Shown: piece by piece, positions 48,109-62,360 of the stretch
Layout of the letters: each line of letters starts with the position of its first letter
Position numbering within the stretch: position 1 is the stretch's first letter
NCBI RefSeq assembly: GCF_023017165.1
Contig: NZ_JALKBW010000001.1
Span: forward strand, 2,170,001-2,234,000
Source of the DNA: Gordonia alkaliphila
GTDB lineage: Bacteria > Actinomycetota > Actinomycetes > Mycobacteriales > Mycobacteriaceae
DNA: 64,000 nt
Reading direction: 5' to 3'
The notes under the pieces: generated by a model
Told to the model about the DNA's origin: nothing
Databases searched by the model: none
What the model saw: the letters and a program-made list of their open reading frames with translations, nothing else
Position numbers and translations under genes: made by a program

Positions 48109-48390
48109 ATGAGCATGCGACGAATCGCGACGATCCTGGCCACCGCGGGTGTGGTGGGCTCCGGTCTGCTCGGGGCGACGACGCTCGCCGCCGGCGAGGC
48201 CGCCGCCGGACCGCAGATCACGTGCACCGGTGCGATCTGCAAGAACCGCGGCGACGTGATCGGCATCGGCTTCGGTCAGTACCGCTGCCCCAACGGCATC
48301 GTCTACCCGTCGATCGCCATCGTTCCGCCCCGTGGCACGGCGGCCGTCTTCCCGGCCAACTGCAGCCCCGCGCCGAACCTCTACTACTGA
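48109..48390 (+). CDS. Small secreted protein, unknown
   Basis: A 93-residue protein with a Sec signal peptide (MSMRRIATILATAGVVGSGL, cleavage near AAAGPQI). The mature ~60 residues contain four cysteines (ITCTGAICKNRG, YRCPNG, PANCSPAP) that could form two disulfides, and end in LYY. ATG 48109 follows GGGGGG at 48096-48101. I recognise no family. Small Cys-bearing secreted proteins of this size are common in Mycobacteriales and mostly uncharacterised. Confidence 0.75.
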   Translation: MSMRRIATILATAGVVGSGLLGATTLAAGEAAAGPQITCTGAICKNRGDVIGIGFGQYRCPNGIVYPSIAIVPPRGTAAVFPANCSPAPNLYY

Positions 48391-48414
48391 CCCCTGCCCG
48401 CCGGCCTGGCGTGT

Positions 48415-48437
48415 CGCGACCCTGATCCCGGGTCGCG
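48415..48437. terminator. Terminator-like hairpin between convergent genes
   Basis: CGCGACCC (48415-48422) pairs perfectly with GGGTCGCG (48430-48437) around the 7-base loop TGATCCC. It lies between the secreted protein gene and the lipoprotein gene that point at each other. There is no T-run. Confidence 0.55.
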
Positions 48438-48496
48438 GTCCGAGCCCCGAGCGCGGCGCGGCAACAGGGTCGCGAAGCGCTCGGCGCGCCCTCGCA

Positions 48497-48970
48497 CTAC
48501 TGAGCGGGTGACGAGCTCTGCCCCGGCGCGGTGTCCTTGGCCGTCAGCCCGGTGATGCACCAGCCCTGGCTTCGGTCCCGCTCCAGGGCTACTTCGTACG
48601 ACTGCGTCGTCGCTTGCGCGCTGGCCACCTGAACGGCGGCCCGTCCCGAGTCCCCGTTCACCGAAGCCGGCTGTGTCTGAGTCATCGACCCGGCGGTGTA
48701 AGGCGAACCATCCAACGACTGCTTGCCGGCGAAGTCCGCTTGAGCTTCCGTGCATACCGTCCGTTCCACGGCGTCGCCGAGGCCGGCTTCGTTGTACGAC
48801 GACACGAAGTCTTCGACGGTCACCTGTGCCGCCTTCGCTCCGGTGCCCGGACCGCTCCTGTTGTTGGGGTAGTCGCCGCACGCGGTCGCGCCCGCTACAA
48901 CGGCGGTCCCTACAGCACCGGAAACGAGGGCTCGAAGAAGTCGCCCGCGACGGGGCTGCCTGGTCTGCAT
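48497..48970 (-). CDS. Small lipoprotein, DUF4878-like
   Basis: A 157-residue lipoprotein: basic start MQTRQPRRGRLLRAL, hydrophobic core and lipobox AGATAC, with the lipidated Cys near residue 31. The mature domain (VEDFVSSYNEAGLGDAVERT, then RAAVQVASAQATTQSYEVAL and a late Trp-Cys in SQGWCITGL) has the NTF2-like pattern of short lipoproteins such as the Rv0361 type. One disulfide may join VCTEAQ and WCITG. It is the last gene before the rRNA operon, on the opposite strand; 540 bases of rRNA leader lie upstream. Confidence 0.72.
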   Translation of the reverse strand: MQTRQPRRGRLLRALVSGAVGTAVVAGATACGDYPNNRSGPGTGAKAAQVTVEDFVSSYNEAGLGDAVERTVCTEAQADFAGKQSLDGSPYTAGSMTQTQPASVNGDSGRAAVQVASAQATTQSYEVALERDRSQGWCITGLTAKDTAPGQSSSPAQ

Positions 48971-49087
48971 GCCACGACGCTACCCGTTTCTGCCTCTGAC
49001 CAGCCGAGTTGTGTTCCCGTTCGGCCCTGTGTAACTTAGTCCAAGTCGTCAGCGACCAAGTTTCTTCCAGAAATTCGGAATCGCAGG

Positions 49088-49117
49088 TTGACAAACAGGA
49101 TCAAGATTGTTTACAGT
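49088..49117 (+). promoter_or_regulatory. rRNA operon promoter P1 (proposed)
   Basis: TTGACA (49088-49093) and TACAGT (49112-49117) are separated by 18 bases, a good fit to the sigma-70/SigA consensus, 400 bases before 16S. Confidence 0.6.
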
Positions 49118-49177
49118 AGTGATCCTGCCGGTCAGGAAGTCTGGTGCCGGCCTCCTGGTGAGGCTGACCACAGCGAG

Positions 49178-49206
49178 TTGACCGGGACGGGTTCCGGATG
49201 TAGTCT
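49178..49206 (+). promoter_or_regulatory. rRNA operon promoter P2 (proposed)
   Basis: TTGACC (49178-49183) and TAGTCT (49201-49206) are separated by 17 bases. It is about 310 bases before 16S, so both promoters drive the same long leader. Confidence 0.55.
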
Positions 49207-49292
49207 GGAACAGTTGCCCGCGAGACGGACAACAGGCTCTGCTCATTGAAGTTCGCACAGCGAAAGTTGTTGTGTGGTGTTGGTGGGTGTGT

Positions 49293-49317
49293 GTTTTTTG
49301 AGAACTCGATAGTGTGT
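49293..49317 (+). promoter_or_regulatory. rRNA leader boxA-like antitermination motif
   Basis: TGTTTTTTGAGAACTCGATA followed by GTGTG matches the Nus-dependent antitermination region known from mycobacterial rRNA leaders. A close copy occurs in the 16S-23S spacer (51341-51364). Confidence 0.6.
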
Positions 49318-49512
49318 AAGAGAAATTTTCTTGTGCCAGTTATGTTTTGGCTGGTGTCGAGGATTTTTTGGACAAGAATTTTGTTTTTGTTTTTGATTGT
49401 TTTTTGATGCCAGTCAATTCTTTTTTTGAAGGATTATTTTGGTCAGGTCTTTTCTCCTGGTCTAGTGCTCAAACTATGCTGGCCTCTTTGGGGGTTGGTG
49501 TGTTTGGTCTAG

Positions 49513-54672
<5,160 letters not shown>

Positions 54673-54755
54673 AACACCCAAACACCAATGTTTGGTCTCG
54701 CATCCACTATGTACTTTCTGAGGCAACACACGTTTTGTGTGTTTGTTTCGCCTTG

Positions 54756-54873
54756 TTACGGCGGCGATAGCGGTGGGGAAACGCCCGGCTCCATTCCGAA
54801 CCCGGAAGCTAAGCCCACCAGCGCCGATGGTACTGCACCCTAATCAGTGTGGGAGAGTAGGACACCGCCGAAC
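54756..54873 (+). rRNA. 5S ribosomal RNA
   Basis: TTACGGCGGCGATAGCGGTG through CATTCCGAACCCGGAAGCTA to GGACACCGCCGAACA; the two ends pair (GGCGG with CCGCC). The gap to 23S is ~83 bases and includes the 3' arm of the pre-23S stem. Confidence 0.95.
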
Positions 54874-54882
54874 ATTACTTGG

Positions 54883-54917
54883 AATGGCCCCCGGACCCTT
54901 GTGGTTCGGGGGCCATT
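54883..54917 (+). terminator. rRNA operon terminator
   Basis: AATGGCCCCCGGACC (54883-54897) pairs over 15 bases, with one G-T pair, to GGTTCGGGGGCCATT (54903-54917) around CTTGT, ten bases after 5S. A short T-run follows (ATTTCG). Confidence 0.88.
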
Positions 54918-54992
54918 TCGCATCTGCAGGCTCTGCCAGTGCCGCGGGTACACGCGTGGCCGTCGACCCGCCTTTGCAGCGAGGTGCCGCCT

Positions 54993-55110
54993 GTGCGTCG
55001 TCGTACCCCCTCGGGGGGATGGAGTCGGTGGCAGTCCTGCTTTGGTGTGCGGCGCCGTCGGTGCGTCGTCGTGCCTCGTTGGGGATGGGGTAAGTGGCAA
55101 CTGTCTGCCG
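54993..55110 (+). repeat. Imperfect ~68-bp direct repeat after the rRNA operon
   Basis: The 316-base gap between 5S and the TetR gene contains the terminator and then two related units. Both begin GTGCGTCGTCGT (54993-55004 and 55061-55072) and share a later GGGGATGG-GT-GTGGCA block; the units are 68 bases apart and differ at many sites. I see no gene in this gap. Confidence 0.5.
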
Positions 55111-55190
55111 CCGCGGGACTGTGCGCGTGTGGTGGACTCGCGCTCGGCGGGGTGGTCATCGACCGACAATCGCACGCCTAAGGTGGAGAT

Positions 55191-55880
55191 ATGGCAGTGA
55201 ATCGGCCCGGTGACGGCAGTGGCGAAGTGGTGCGCGCACCGCGGGCTCGGATGACGGGCGCGCAGCGTCGACTTCAGCTGATCGAAGTGGCCCGTGGCCT
55301 GTTCGCTGAGCGGGGCTTCGAAGGGACCTCGATCGAGGAGATCGCGCAACGCGCCGGTGTTTCCAAGCCCATCGTCTACGAACACTTCGGTGGCAAGGAA
55401 GGCCTGTACGCGGTGGTCGTCGACCGCGAGATGGAGACCCTCCTGGAGATGGTCACCAAGTCGCTGACACAGAACCGCTCGCTGTACCGGATCCAGCAGG
55501 TGGCGCTCGCATTGCTCACCTACATGGAGGAGCGGACGGACGGCTTCCAGATCCTGGTGCGCGGAGAGTCGATCGTTACCGGAGAAGACGGCGAGAGCAC
55601 GCGCTACGGGAGCCTGCTCAATGACGCCATCAGCCAGGTGGAACACATCCTTGCCGGCGACTTCGAGCGGCGAGGGTTCGATCCCTCGCTTGCCCCCCTG
55701 TACGCGCAGGCGCTCGTCGGCATGGTCTCGGTGACCGCGCAATGGTGGCTCGACGTCCGGGAACCGCCGAAAGAGGTGGTCGCCGCCCACCTGGTGAACC
55801 TGTGTTGGAACGGACTGACCCGCTTGGACCCCGATCCAGTGCTCGTCGAGCACGACTATGTCGAACCGGTGCAGGAGTAG
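55191..55880 (+). CDS. TetR-family regulator (Rv1019-like)
   Basis: A 229-residue regulator with the DNA-binding domain MTGAQRRLQLIEVARGLFAE and helix-turn-helix TSIEEIAQRAGVSKPIVYEH at residues ~22-70. The ligand domain carries YMEERTDGFQILVRGES. The sequence and position (just before mfd in the core order) match the conserved mycobacterial Rv1019 gene. GGTGGAG at 55179-55185 precedes ATG 55191. Here three extra genes separate it from mfd, and it may control them. Confidence 0.88.
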   Translation: MAVNRPGDGSGEVVRAPRARMTGAQRRLQLIEVARGLFAERGFEGTSIEEIAQRAGVSKPIVYEHFGGKEGLYAVVVDREMETLLEMVTKSLTQNRSLYRIQQVALALLTYMEERTDGFQILVRGESIVTGEDGESTRYGSLLNDAISQVEHILAGDFERRGFDPSLAPLYAQALVGMVSVTAQWWLDVREPPKEVVAAHLVNLCWNGLTRLDPDPVLVEHDYVEPVQE

Positions 55881-55935
55881 CCGTCCGCACAGCTGCGATG
55901 GGGGCGGCTCCGACCGCCGGTAGTAGACTGGAGCC

Positions 55936-56469
55936 ATGATCACGCGAGCGAACGGCCTGCTGGCCGGTGCCGTTTCCGTGATCCTCGGTATCGCAGCGCA
56001 TGGCCTGGCCGGTGGTTATCGGCCGGAAGGGCGTCAGCTGCTGTTGCTCGCAGCCATCGGACTCGGCGTCGCGGCGATCCGCGGTGCGCAGGTCGATCGC
56101 GCACAGCAGCATCGGGCCCGCGGCCGCTCGACGTCGGAGTGGCTCGCGGTGACCGGGGTGGTGGCCGGCGGGCAGCTCGCGTCGCACCTGTCGCTCTCTC
56201 TGCTCGGGAGGCCGTCCGGGCACCACACCATGAACTCGGCCGCCATGATCGGGTGGCATCTGGCCGCCCTCCCGGCCGCGGTGATCGCACTGTGCGCGAT
56301 CAGCGCCGTGCTTCGGCTGCTGGTCTCGACCGTCGCCGCGCTTCGCGTCGCGTTGCCTGCGCGACCCGAACTCACGGCGTCGGTGACTCCCGCAGAACCC
56401 GCCGTCGCTCTCCATGACCTCACGCCCCGACTGTCCGTAGGGATGCGCGCTCCACCCGTTTTGGGTTGA
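55936..56469 (+). CDS. Small integral membrane protein, unknown
   Basis: A 177-residue protein with about four hydrophobic segments (LLAGAVSVILGIAAHGLAGG, LLLLAAIGLGVAAI, a weaker one near WLAVTGVVAGGQLA, and WHLAALPAAVIALCAISAVL). His residues near the third loop (ASHLSL, GHHTMN) could bind metal. It precedes the copper-chaperone and Dyp genes in the same direction, as membrane proteins often do in bacterial copper-handling clusters. No family is recognised with certainty; the role in copper is inferred from neighbours. Confidence 0.65.
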   Translation: MITRANGLLAGAVSVILGIAAHGLAGGYRPEGRQLLLLAAIGLGVAAIRGAQVDRAQQHRARGRSTSEWLAVTGVVAGGQLASHLSLSLLGRPSGHHTMNSAAMIGWHLAALPAAVIALCAISAVLRLLVSTVAALRVALPARPELTASVTPAEPAVALHDLTPRLSVGMRAPPVLG

Positions 56470-56544
56470 GTTCCGCCACGACATTCGCACTTCCGGCCCG
56501 AGTCCGGAAGTGACTATCCCTACGCCAGAAAAGGCAGTTTCACC

Positions 56545-57066
56545 ATGGCAATTCGCCGTATGCATCGTCCCGCCGTCGCTCTCATCGCCGCCGCGGCTCC
56601 CTTGCTCATCCTGACCGGATGCAGCAGCAGCTCCGACAACAGCACGTCGTCGTCGGCTAGCGCCTCGCAGGAACAGAAGAGTGCGCTTGTGATCACCGAT
56701 CAGTGGGTCAAGGCCTCCGACGAGCACATGACCGCGCTCTTCGGGACCCTGAGCAACAACAGCGACAGCGAGATCCGGATCGTCTCCGGCAGCACGCCCG
56801 TCGCCGGGGAAGTTCAGCTGCACGAGACCGTCTCCGAAGGCGGCGTCAACGTGATGAAGGAGAAGAAGGACGGCTACGTCATCCCCGCACACGGCAGCCT
56901 CACGCTGAAGCCGGGCGGCGATCACATCATGCTGATGGACCAGAAGGAACCCATCGCGGCCGGCCAGGAAGTGACCGTCGAACTGCGGATGTCCGACGGT
57001 TCGACGGTCCCGGTGACCGCGACGGCACGTGACTTCGCGGGCAACCAGGAGAACTACCAGCCGTGA
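56545..57066 (+). CDS. PCu(A)C-type copper chaperone lipoprotein
   Basis: A 173-residue lipoprotein (lipobox LILTGC near residue 26, then a Ser-rich linker). The PCu(A)C domain has the copper-binding pattern: His in VQLHETVSEGGVNVM, Met nearby, and the later HIM in PGGDHIMLMD (H-x10-M-x21-HxM type). The protein would hold copper outside the membrane for delivery to an oxidase or peroxidase. It overlaps the Dyp gene by ATG/TGA (57063-57066), so the two are expressed together. Confidence 0.88.
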   Translation: MAIRRMHRPAVALIAAAAPLLILTGCSSSSDNSTSSSASASQEQKSALVITDQWVKASDEHMTALFGTLSNNSDSEIRIVSGSTPVAGEVQLHETVSEGGVNVMKEKKDGYVIPAHGSLTLKPGGDHIMLMDQKEPIAAGQEVTVELRMSDGSTVPVTATARDFAGNQENYQP

Positions 57067-58280
57067 CCACCTCGCGCGGATCCGCCCGGATCTCGCGCCG
57101 AGGACTCCTCACCGGAATGGCCGGCCTCGCCGGCGTCGGTGTGGGTGCTGCTGCAGTCGGTCTCGGCGTCGAACGTGAATCGTCCGACGCCGAGCCGGCG
57201 CGGCAGACCGTGGAGTTCTACGGGCGCCACCAGGCGGGTGTGATCACCGCTCCGGCAGCGTTCGCCAATTACATCGGCGTGGATCTGATCGATCTCAGTT
57301 CGCTGTCCGGGGTACTGACCCTATGGACGCAGGACGGGGCACGGTTGACCCAAGGCGTCCCGGCGCTGGCCGACCCGGAACCCGAATTGGCCACAGCGCC
57401 GTCGCGCCTCACCGTGACGGTGGGGGTGGGGCCGCGGGTGTTCGACGATCCACGCTTGGCCGGTCGTCGACCGTCGTGGCTGAAGCCGTTGCCCGCGTTC
57501 AGCATCGACCGACTGCAAGACCAGTGGGGCCAGACCGACCTGCTGCTGGTGATCGCGGCCGACGACCCGGTGACGCTGGCGCATGCCACGCGGATCCTGA
57601 CCGCCGAGGTGCGCACCATCGCCCGCGTGCGGTGGGTGCAGCGCGGTTTCCGAACCGCACGCGGCACGCAACCCGAGAGTCAGACGCAGCGCAATCTGTT
57701 CGGTCAGGTCGACGGCACCGAGCAGCCGCGCAACAGTCGGTACGACGACCTCATCTGGGACGACGGCGCCGAGCAGCCCTGGCTGGCCGGCGGCACCTCG
57801 ATGGTGGTGCGGCGCATCGCCATGCACATGGACACCTGGGAGGAGCTCGACCGGGGCAACCGGGAACTGGTGATCGGACGGAACCTGACCAACGGCGCAC
57901 CGTTGACCGGGACGAACGAGCACGATCCCGTCGATTTCGCCAAGACGGAAGGCGGTCTGCCGGTGATCCCGGCGTCGTCGCACATCGCCCGTGCGCATCG
58001 GCGCGCGGACCACGAGCAGTACCTGCGGCGCGCGTACAACTACGACGAGCCGCCTGCGCCTGCATTGCCAGGGCAGGAGCCGGATACGTCGAACACGGGG
58101 TTGATCTTCTCCACCGTGCAGCGCGACCCGGTGCGGCAGTTCCTGCCGTCGCAGCAGCGGCTCGCCGAGCACGACGACCTCAACGTGTGGACCACGCCGA
58201 TCGGCTCGTCGGTGTACGCGATTCTGCCCGGCGCGACCGAGGAGGTTCCGCTGGGAGGTTCGTTGCTGAACGGTCGGTAG
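57063..58280 (+). CDS. Dye-decolorizing (Dyp-type) heme peroxidase, Tat-exported
   Basis: A 405-residue peroxidase. The N-terminus has a twin-arginine signal (ISRRGLLTGMAGLAGVG). The heme fold shows the distal GXXDGT motif as FGQVDGTEQPRNSRYDD near residue 215 (Asp acts in place of a distal His) and the proximal-His region RAHRRADHEQYLRRAYNYDE near residue 308. Tat export fits folding with heme in the cytoplasm. Start GTG 57063 overlaps the copper chaperone gene. In Streptomyces, DtpA-type peroxidases work with copper chaperones in similar pairs. Confidence 0.92.
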   Translation: MTTSRGSARISRRGLLTGMAGLAGVGVGAAAVGLGVERESSDAEPARQTVEFYGRHQAGVITAPAAFANYIGVDLIDLSSLSGVLTLWTQDGARLTQGVPALADPEPELATAPSRLTVTVGVGPRVFDDPRLAGRRPSWLKPLPAFSIDRLQDQWGQTDLLLVIAADDPVTLAHATRILTAEVRTIARVRWVQRGFRTARGTQPESQTQRNLFGQVDGTEQPRNSRYDDLIWDDGAEQPWLAGGTSMVVRRIAMHMDTWEELDRGNRELVIGRNLTNGAPLTGTNEHDPVDFAKTEGGLPVIPASSHIARAHRRADHEQYLRRAYNYDEPPAPALPGQEPDTSNTGLIFSTVQRDPVRQFLPSQQRLAEHDDLNVWTTPIGSSVYAILPGATEEVPLGGSLLNGR

Positions 58281-58292
58281 CGGGTCACTAGA

Positions 58293-61200
58293 ATGGTTGG
58301 AGTGTCGACTTCACCTTCGCTGTCCGGACTGGCCGCCTATGCACTGCGCGACGGCGCCTTCGCCGAACTGGCGCAGAACGCCGACCGGGTCCGCCTGGAC
58401 CTGACCGCGCCGGACGCCGCGCGGCCGTTCATCGTCGCCACCCTCGCCGCACGGGATGCCGGACCGTTGCTGGTGGTGGCGGCGAACGGCCGCGAGGCCG
58501 ACGACCTGACCGCCGAGCTCGGCGAGCTGCTCGACGACGGTCCTGCGGTGGTCGCGCAGTTCCCGTCCTGGGAGACGTTGCCGCACGAACGACTGTCGCC
58601 GAGCGCGGACACCGTCGGCCAGCGCCTCGCGGTGCTGCACCGGCTGGCCGATCCCGACGCGGCGCCGCTGCGCGTGGTGGTCACCACCGTGCGGTCGCTG
58701 ATCCAGCCGATGGCGCCGGGTCTGGGTTCCCTGCGGACGGTGACCCTGACCGAGGGCGAGGACTCCGACTTCGACGCCCTGGTGGCCCAGCTGGTGGAGA
58801 TGGCGTACGAGCGCGTCGACATGGTCGGTCGACGCGGCGAGTTCGCCGTCCGCGGCGGCATCCTCGACGTGTTCCCGACCACCGCGGATTTCCCTGTGCG
58901 CGTGGAGTTCTGGGGCGACGAGGTGACCGACATCCGCGCCTTCTCCGTCGCCGACCAGCGCACCCAGCCGGAGATCGAGACGCCCTCAGTGCAGATCCAT
59001 CCGTGCCGAGAACTGGTGCTCACCGAGCAGGTGCGGGCGCGGGCCGCCGAGCTGGCGGAGACCACCGCCGACGAAGCACTGGCCGAGATGATGACCAAAC
59101 TGGGCGAGGGCATTCCGGTCGACGGCATGGAGGCGATGATTCCCGCCCTCGTCGAGGGCGAGATGCAACTGCTCACCGAAGTGCTGCCCGAGAACACCCG
59201 CGTGCTGGTGCTCGATCCCGAGAAAGTCCGCACGCGCGCAACGGATCTGGCGCGCACCGGCGCGGAGTTCCTGGAGGCGTCGTGGAATGCGGCGGCGCTC
59301 GGGGCGGGTGCGCCGGTGCAGGCCGAGAGCGTCGACCTGCAGGCCAGCTCGTATCGGCCGGTGGCCGAGGTGGAGCAGGCCACCGTCGACGCGGGCCGCT
59401 CCTGGTGGACGGTGAGCCCGTTGTCGTCCGGCAGCGGCGAGGAACTGGAACTGAACCTGCAGGCCGGGCCGGCCCCGCACGGTGACGACTCGGCGATCGC
59501 GGACCTGCTGGTGAGCCTGCGGGCGCAGCTCGCCTCCGGCGGGCGTGCCGCGGTCGTGGCGGCGGGCAAGGGGACGGCGCAGCGGTTCGTCGAACGTCTC
59601 GGTGAAGCCGAAGTGCCCGCGCGGTTGATGAGCGACGGCGACGAGCCGCCCGCTGACGCCGTGGCGGTGTACCACGGCACCTTGCGTCACGGACTGCTCG
59701 TGGGGACCTTCGTGGTGATCACCGAGGCCGACCTGACCGGCGCCCGCGTGGTGGGCGTGAAGGACGGCCGCAAGCTGCCGGCCAAGCGCCGCAACCAAGT
59801 CGACCCGTTGGCGCTCGTCGCCGGCGACATGGTGGTGCACGACCAGCACGGCATCGGGCGGTTCGTCGAGATGATCGAACGCACCATCTCCGGTGCGCGG
59901 CGCGAGTACCTGGTGATCGAGTACGCGCCGGGCAAGCGGGGCCAGCCGGGGGACCGGCTGTACGTGCCGATGGACTCGCTCGATCAGCTGTCGCGGTACG
60001 TCGGCGGCGAGCAGCCGTCGCTGTCCAAGCTGGGCGGCTCGGACTGGTCGAACACGAAACGCAAGGCGCGCAAGGCCGTTCGCGAGATCGCGGGCGAGCT
60101 GGTGCAGCTGTACGCGGCGCGCCATTCGGCACCTGGCTTCGCGTTCAGCCCGGACAGTCCGTGGCAGCGCGAGATGGAGGACGCGTTCGACTTCACCGAG
60201 ACCGTCGATCAGATGACGGTGATCGCCGAGGTGAAGGGCGACATGGAGAAGCCGGTCCCGATGGACCGGGTGATCGTCGGCGACGTCGGCTACGGCAAGA
60301 CCGAGATCGCGGTCCGCGCGGCGTTCAAGGCGGTGCAGGACGGCAAGCAGGTCGCGGTCCTGGTGCCCACCACAATCCTTGCCGGACAACACCTTCAGAC
60401 GTTCACCGAGCGCATGGCCGGGTTCCCGGTCAAGGTGCGCGGGCTGTCGCGCTTCACCGATCCCGCCGAGTCCAAGCAGATCATCGCCGACCTCGCGACC
60501 GGCGACGTCGACGTCGTGATCGGCACCCACCGACTGCTGCAGACCGGCGTGGTCTGGAAGGACCTCGGGCTGGTGATCGTCGACGAGGAACAGCGTTTCG
60601 GTGTGGAGCACAAGGAGCACATCAAGTCGCTGCGTACGCACGTCGACGTGCTCACCATGTCGGCGACGCCGATTCCGCGAACGCTGGAGATGTCGATGGC
60701 CGGCATTCGCGAGATGTCGACCATTCTGACGCCGCCCGAAGAGCGTCATCCGGTCCTCACCTACGTGGGCGCCTACTCCGACAAGCAGGTCGGTGCGGCC
60801 ATCCGACGCGAGCTGCTGCGCGACGGTCAGGTCTTCTACGTGCACAATCGTGTGTCGTCGATCGACAAGATGGCCAAGGACATCGCGCGCATGGTGCCCG
60901 AGGCGCGGGTGGCCGTGGCGCACGGCCAGATGCCCGAGGAGCTGCTGGAGAAGACCGTCGACGCGTTCTGGAACCGCGAGTTCGACGTGCTCGTGTGCAC
61001 CACGATCATCGAGACCGGTCTGGACATCTCGAACGCCAACACGCTGATCGTCGACCGGGCCGAGAACTTCGGTCTGAGTCAGCTGCACCAGCTGCGCGGG
61101 CGCGTCGGGCGCAGTCGTGAGCGTGGCTACGCGTACCTGTTCTACAGCCCAGACAAGCCGCTGACCGAGACCGCCTACGACCGCCTCGCCACCATCGCCC

Positions 61201-61859
61201 AGAACAACGAGCTGGGCGCGGGAATGGCTGTGGCACTGAAGGATCTGGAGTTGCGCGGCGCCGGCAACGTGCTGGGCGCCGAGCAGTCCGGGCACGTCGC
61301 CGGAGTCGGCTTCGACCTCTACGTGCGCCTCGTCGGCGAGGCGGTGGAGGCCTATCGCGCCGCCGCTGACGGCGAGACCGTTTCGCAGGAGGAGACCAAG
61401 GAGGTGCGGATCGATCTGCCGGTCGACGCGCACATCCCGGTGGAGTACGTCGAAGCCGACCGGCTCCGGCTGGAGGCGTACCGGAAGCTGGCGTCGGCCG
61501 CCTCCGACGCCGACGTCGACGAGGTCCTCAACGAACTCAACGACCGCTACGGTCCGCCGCCGGTGGAGACCGAGCGGTTGGCGTCGATCGCCCGGCTGCG
61601 TCTGCGCTGCCGTGAGCGGGGGATCACCGAGGTGACGTTGGCGGGGACGTCGATCCGCTTGGCGCCGATGGTGCTGCTCGACAGCGAGCAGGTTCGCCTG
61701 GCGCGCCTGTATTCGTCGGCCAACTACCGGGCGACGACGCACGCGGTGACGCTGCCGATCCCGCGCACCGCGGGCATGGGGTCGCCGCGACTGCGCGACG
61801 ACGAGCTGATCACGTACCTCGTGACGTTCCTGACCCAGATGCTGCCCGAGCCGCGCTGA
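58293..61859 (+). CDS. mfd: Transcription-repair coupling factor
   Basis: Mfd removes RNA polymerase stalled at DNA damage and recruits UvrABC. The 1,188-residue protein has the N-terminal UvrB-like part, the RNA-polymerase interaction domain ([17 protein letters not shown] near residue 510), and the RecG-like translocase: [14 protein letters not shown] near residue 668 (Walker A), [10 protein letters not shown] near residue 764 (DExx box), [14 protein letters not shown] near residue 788 and [14 protein letters not shown] near residue 938. The C-terminal TRCF domain follows. ATG 58293 or GTG 58302 (3 codons later) may be used. The order mfd-mazG is conserved. Confidence 0.97.
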   Translation: MVGVSTSPSLSGLAAYALRDGAFAELAQNADRVRLDLTAPDAARPFIVATLAARDAGPLLVVAANGREADDLTAELGELLDDGPAVVAQFPSWETLPHERLSPSADTVGQRLAVLHRLADPDAAPLRVVVTTVRSLIQPMAPGLGSLRTVTLTEGEDSDFDALVAQLVEMAYERVDMVGRRGEFAVRGGILDVFPTTADFPVRVEFWGDEVTDIRAFSVADQRTQPEIETPSVQIHPCRELVLTEQVRARAAELAETTADEALAEMMTKLGEGIPVDGMEAMIPALVEGEMQLLTEVLPENTRVLVLDPEKVRTRATDLARTGAEFLEASWNAAALGAGAPVQAESVDLQASSYRPVAEVEQATVDAGRSWWTVSPLSSGSGEELELNLQAGPAPHGDDSAIADLLVSLRAQLASGGRAAVVAAGKGTAQRFVERLGEAEVPARLMSDGDEPPADAVAVYHGTLRHGLLVGTFVVITEADLTGARVVGVKDGRKLPAKRRNQVDPLALVAGDMVVHDQHGIGRFVEMIERTISGARREYLVIEYAPGKRGQPGDRLYVPMDSLDQLSRYVGGEQPSLSKLGGSDWSNTKRKARKAVREIAGELVQLYAARHSAPGFAFSPDSPWQREMEDAFDFTETVDQMTVIAEVKGDMEKPVPMDRVIVGDVGYGKTEIAVRAAFKAVQDGKQVAVLVPTTILAGQHLQTFTERMAGFPVKVRGLSRFTDPAESKQIIADLATGDVDVVIGTHRLLQTGVVWKDLGLVIVDEEQRFGVEHKEHIKSLRTHVDVLTMSATPIPRTLEMSMAGIREMSTILTPPEERHPVLTYVGAYSDKQVGAAIRRELLRDGQVFYVHNRVSSIDKMAKDIARMVPEARVAVAHGQMPEELLEKTVDAFWNREFDVLVCTTIIETGLDISNANTLIVDRAENFGLSQLHQLRGRVGRSRERGYAYLFYSPDKPLTETAYDRLATIAQNNELGAGMAVALKDLELRGAGNVLGAEQSGHVAGVGFDLYVRLVGEAVEAYRAAADGETVSQEETKEVRIDLPVDAHIPVEYVEADRLRLEAYRKLASAASDADVDEVLNELNDRYGPPPVETERLASIARLRLRCRERGITEVTLAGTSIRLAPMVLLDSEQVRLARLYSSANYRATTHAVTLPIPRTAGMGSPRLRDDELITYLVTFLTQMLPEPR

Positions 61860-61883
61860 CCGAACTCGAAAGGACGGTGCGAC

Positions 61884-62213
61884 GTGGCGCTGCCACCGCT
61901 CCCGATCTCGCCGAACTATTCGTTCGGCTACCTCGACGACACGCTGTTCGTGCGTGCCGCGGACGGTCCCGGGGAGGAGATCCGGCTGGCGCCGGGGGAG
62001 TCGTACGCCTGGGACGACGAGGGCGTGCGCTACTCGCTGACCTTCGTCGAACGCCGCACCGATGAGGAACTGCTGGAACGCTACCGGCGCGGGCCGATGA
62101 TGGTGGGGCCGTCGCCGCACAGCGGGATCTTCGAGCTCACCGTGGAGCCCGGGGTCAGTGCTCGCGGGCGCGGCGTGCGCGCGGAGGTCCGAACCGTCCA
62201 GATCGGCTCCTGA
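61884..62213 (+). CDS. Small hypothetical protein between mfd and mazG
   Basis: A 109-residue protein I do not recognise. It starts GTG 61884 with MALPPLPISPNYSFGYLDDT. It has no signal peptide or membrane segment and is rich in Glu, Arg, Gly and beta-type residues (LTFVERRTDEELLERYRRG, then a conserved-looking PSPHSGIFELTVEPGV). Its close position 25 bases after mfd suggests co-transcription. A real gene is likely given the codon pattern and the RBS-like AAAGGACGG upstream. Confidence 0.68.
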   Translation: MALPPLPISPNYSFGYLDDTLFVRAADGPGEEIRLAPGESYAWDDEGVRYSLTFVERRTDEELLERYRRGPMMVGPSPHSGIFELTVEPGVSARGRGVRAEVRTVQIGS

Positions 62214-62360
62214 CCGCCCTGGTCACGTGGCTACAGCACCCACGTCGCGACGACTTTGTCGGATTCCGTCCATTCCGATCGGTGGAATCACAGTGTGGGT
62301 GCGGGCACCGTCGACCCCCACTGAGTATGGTTCTGCCTATCTACTTGCGGAGGTGCCACC

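Noticed and set aside
48001-49000. Integrated genetic element at tRNA-Gln
   Set aside because: No integrase, no second copy of the tRNA 3' end within the window.
58986-62120. A 1,044-codon minus-strand open frame opposite mfd
   Set aside because: It is rich in His, Arg and Gly as expected for the antisense of a high-GC gene, while the plus strand holds all Mfd motifs.
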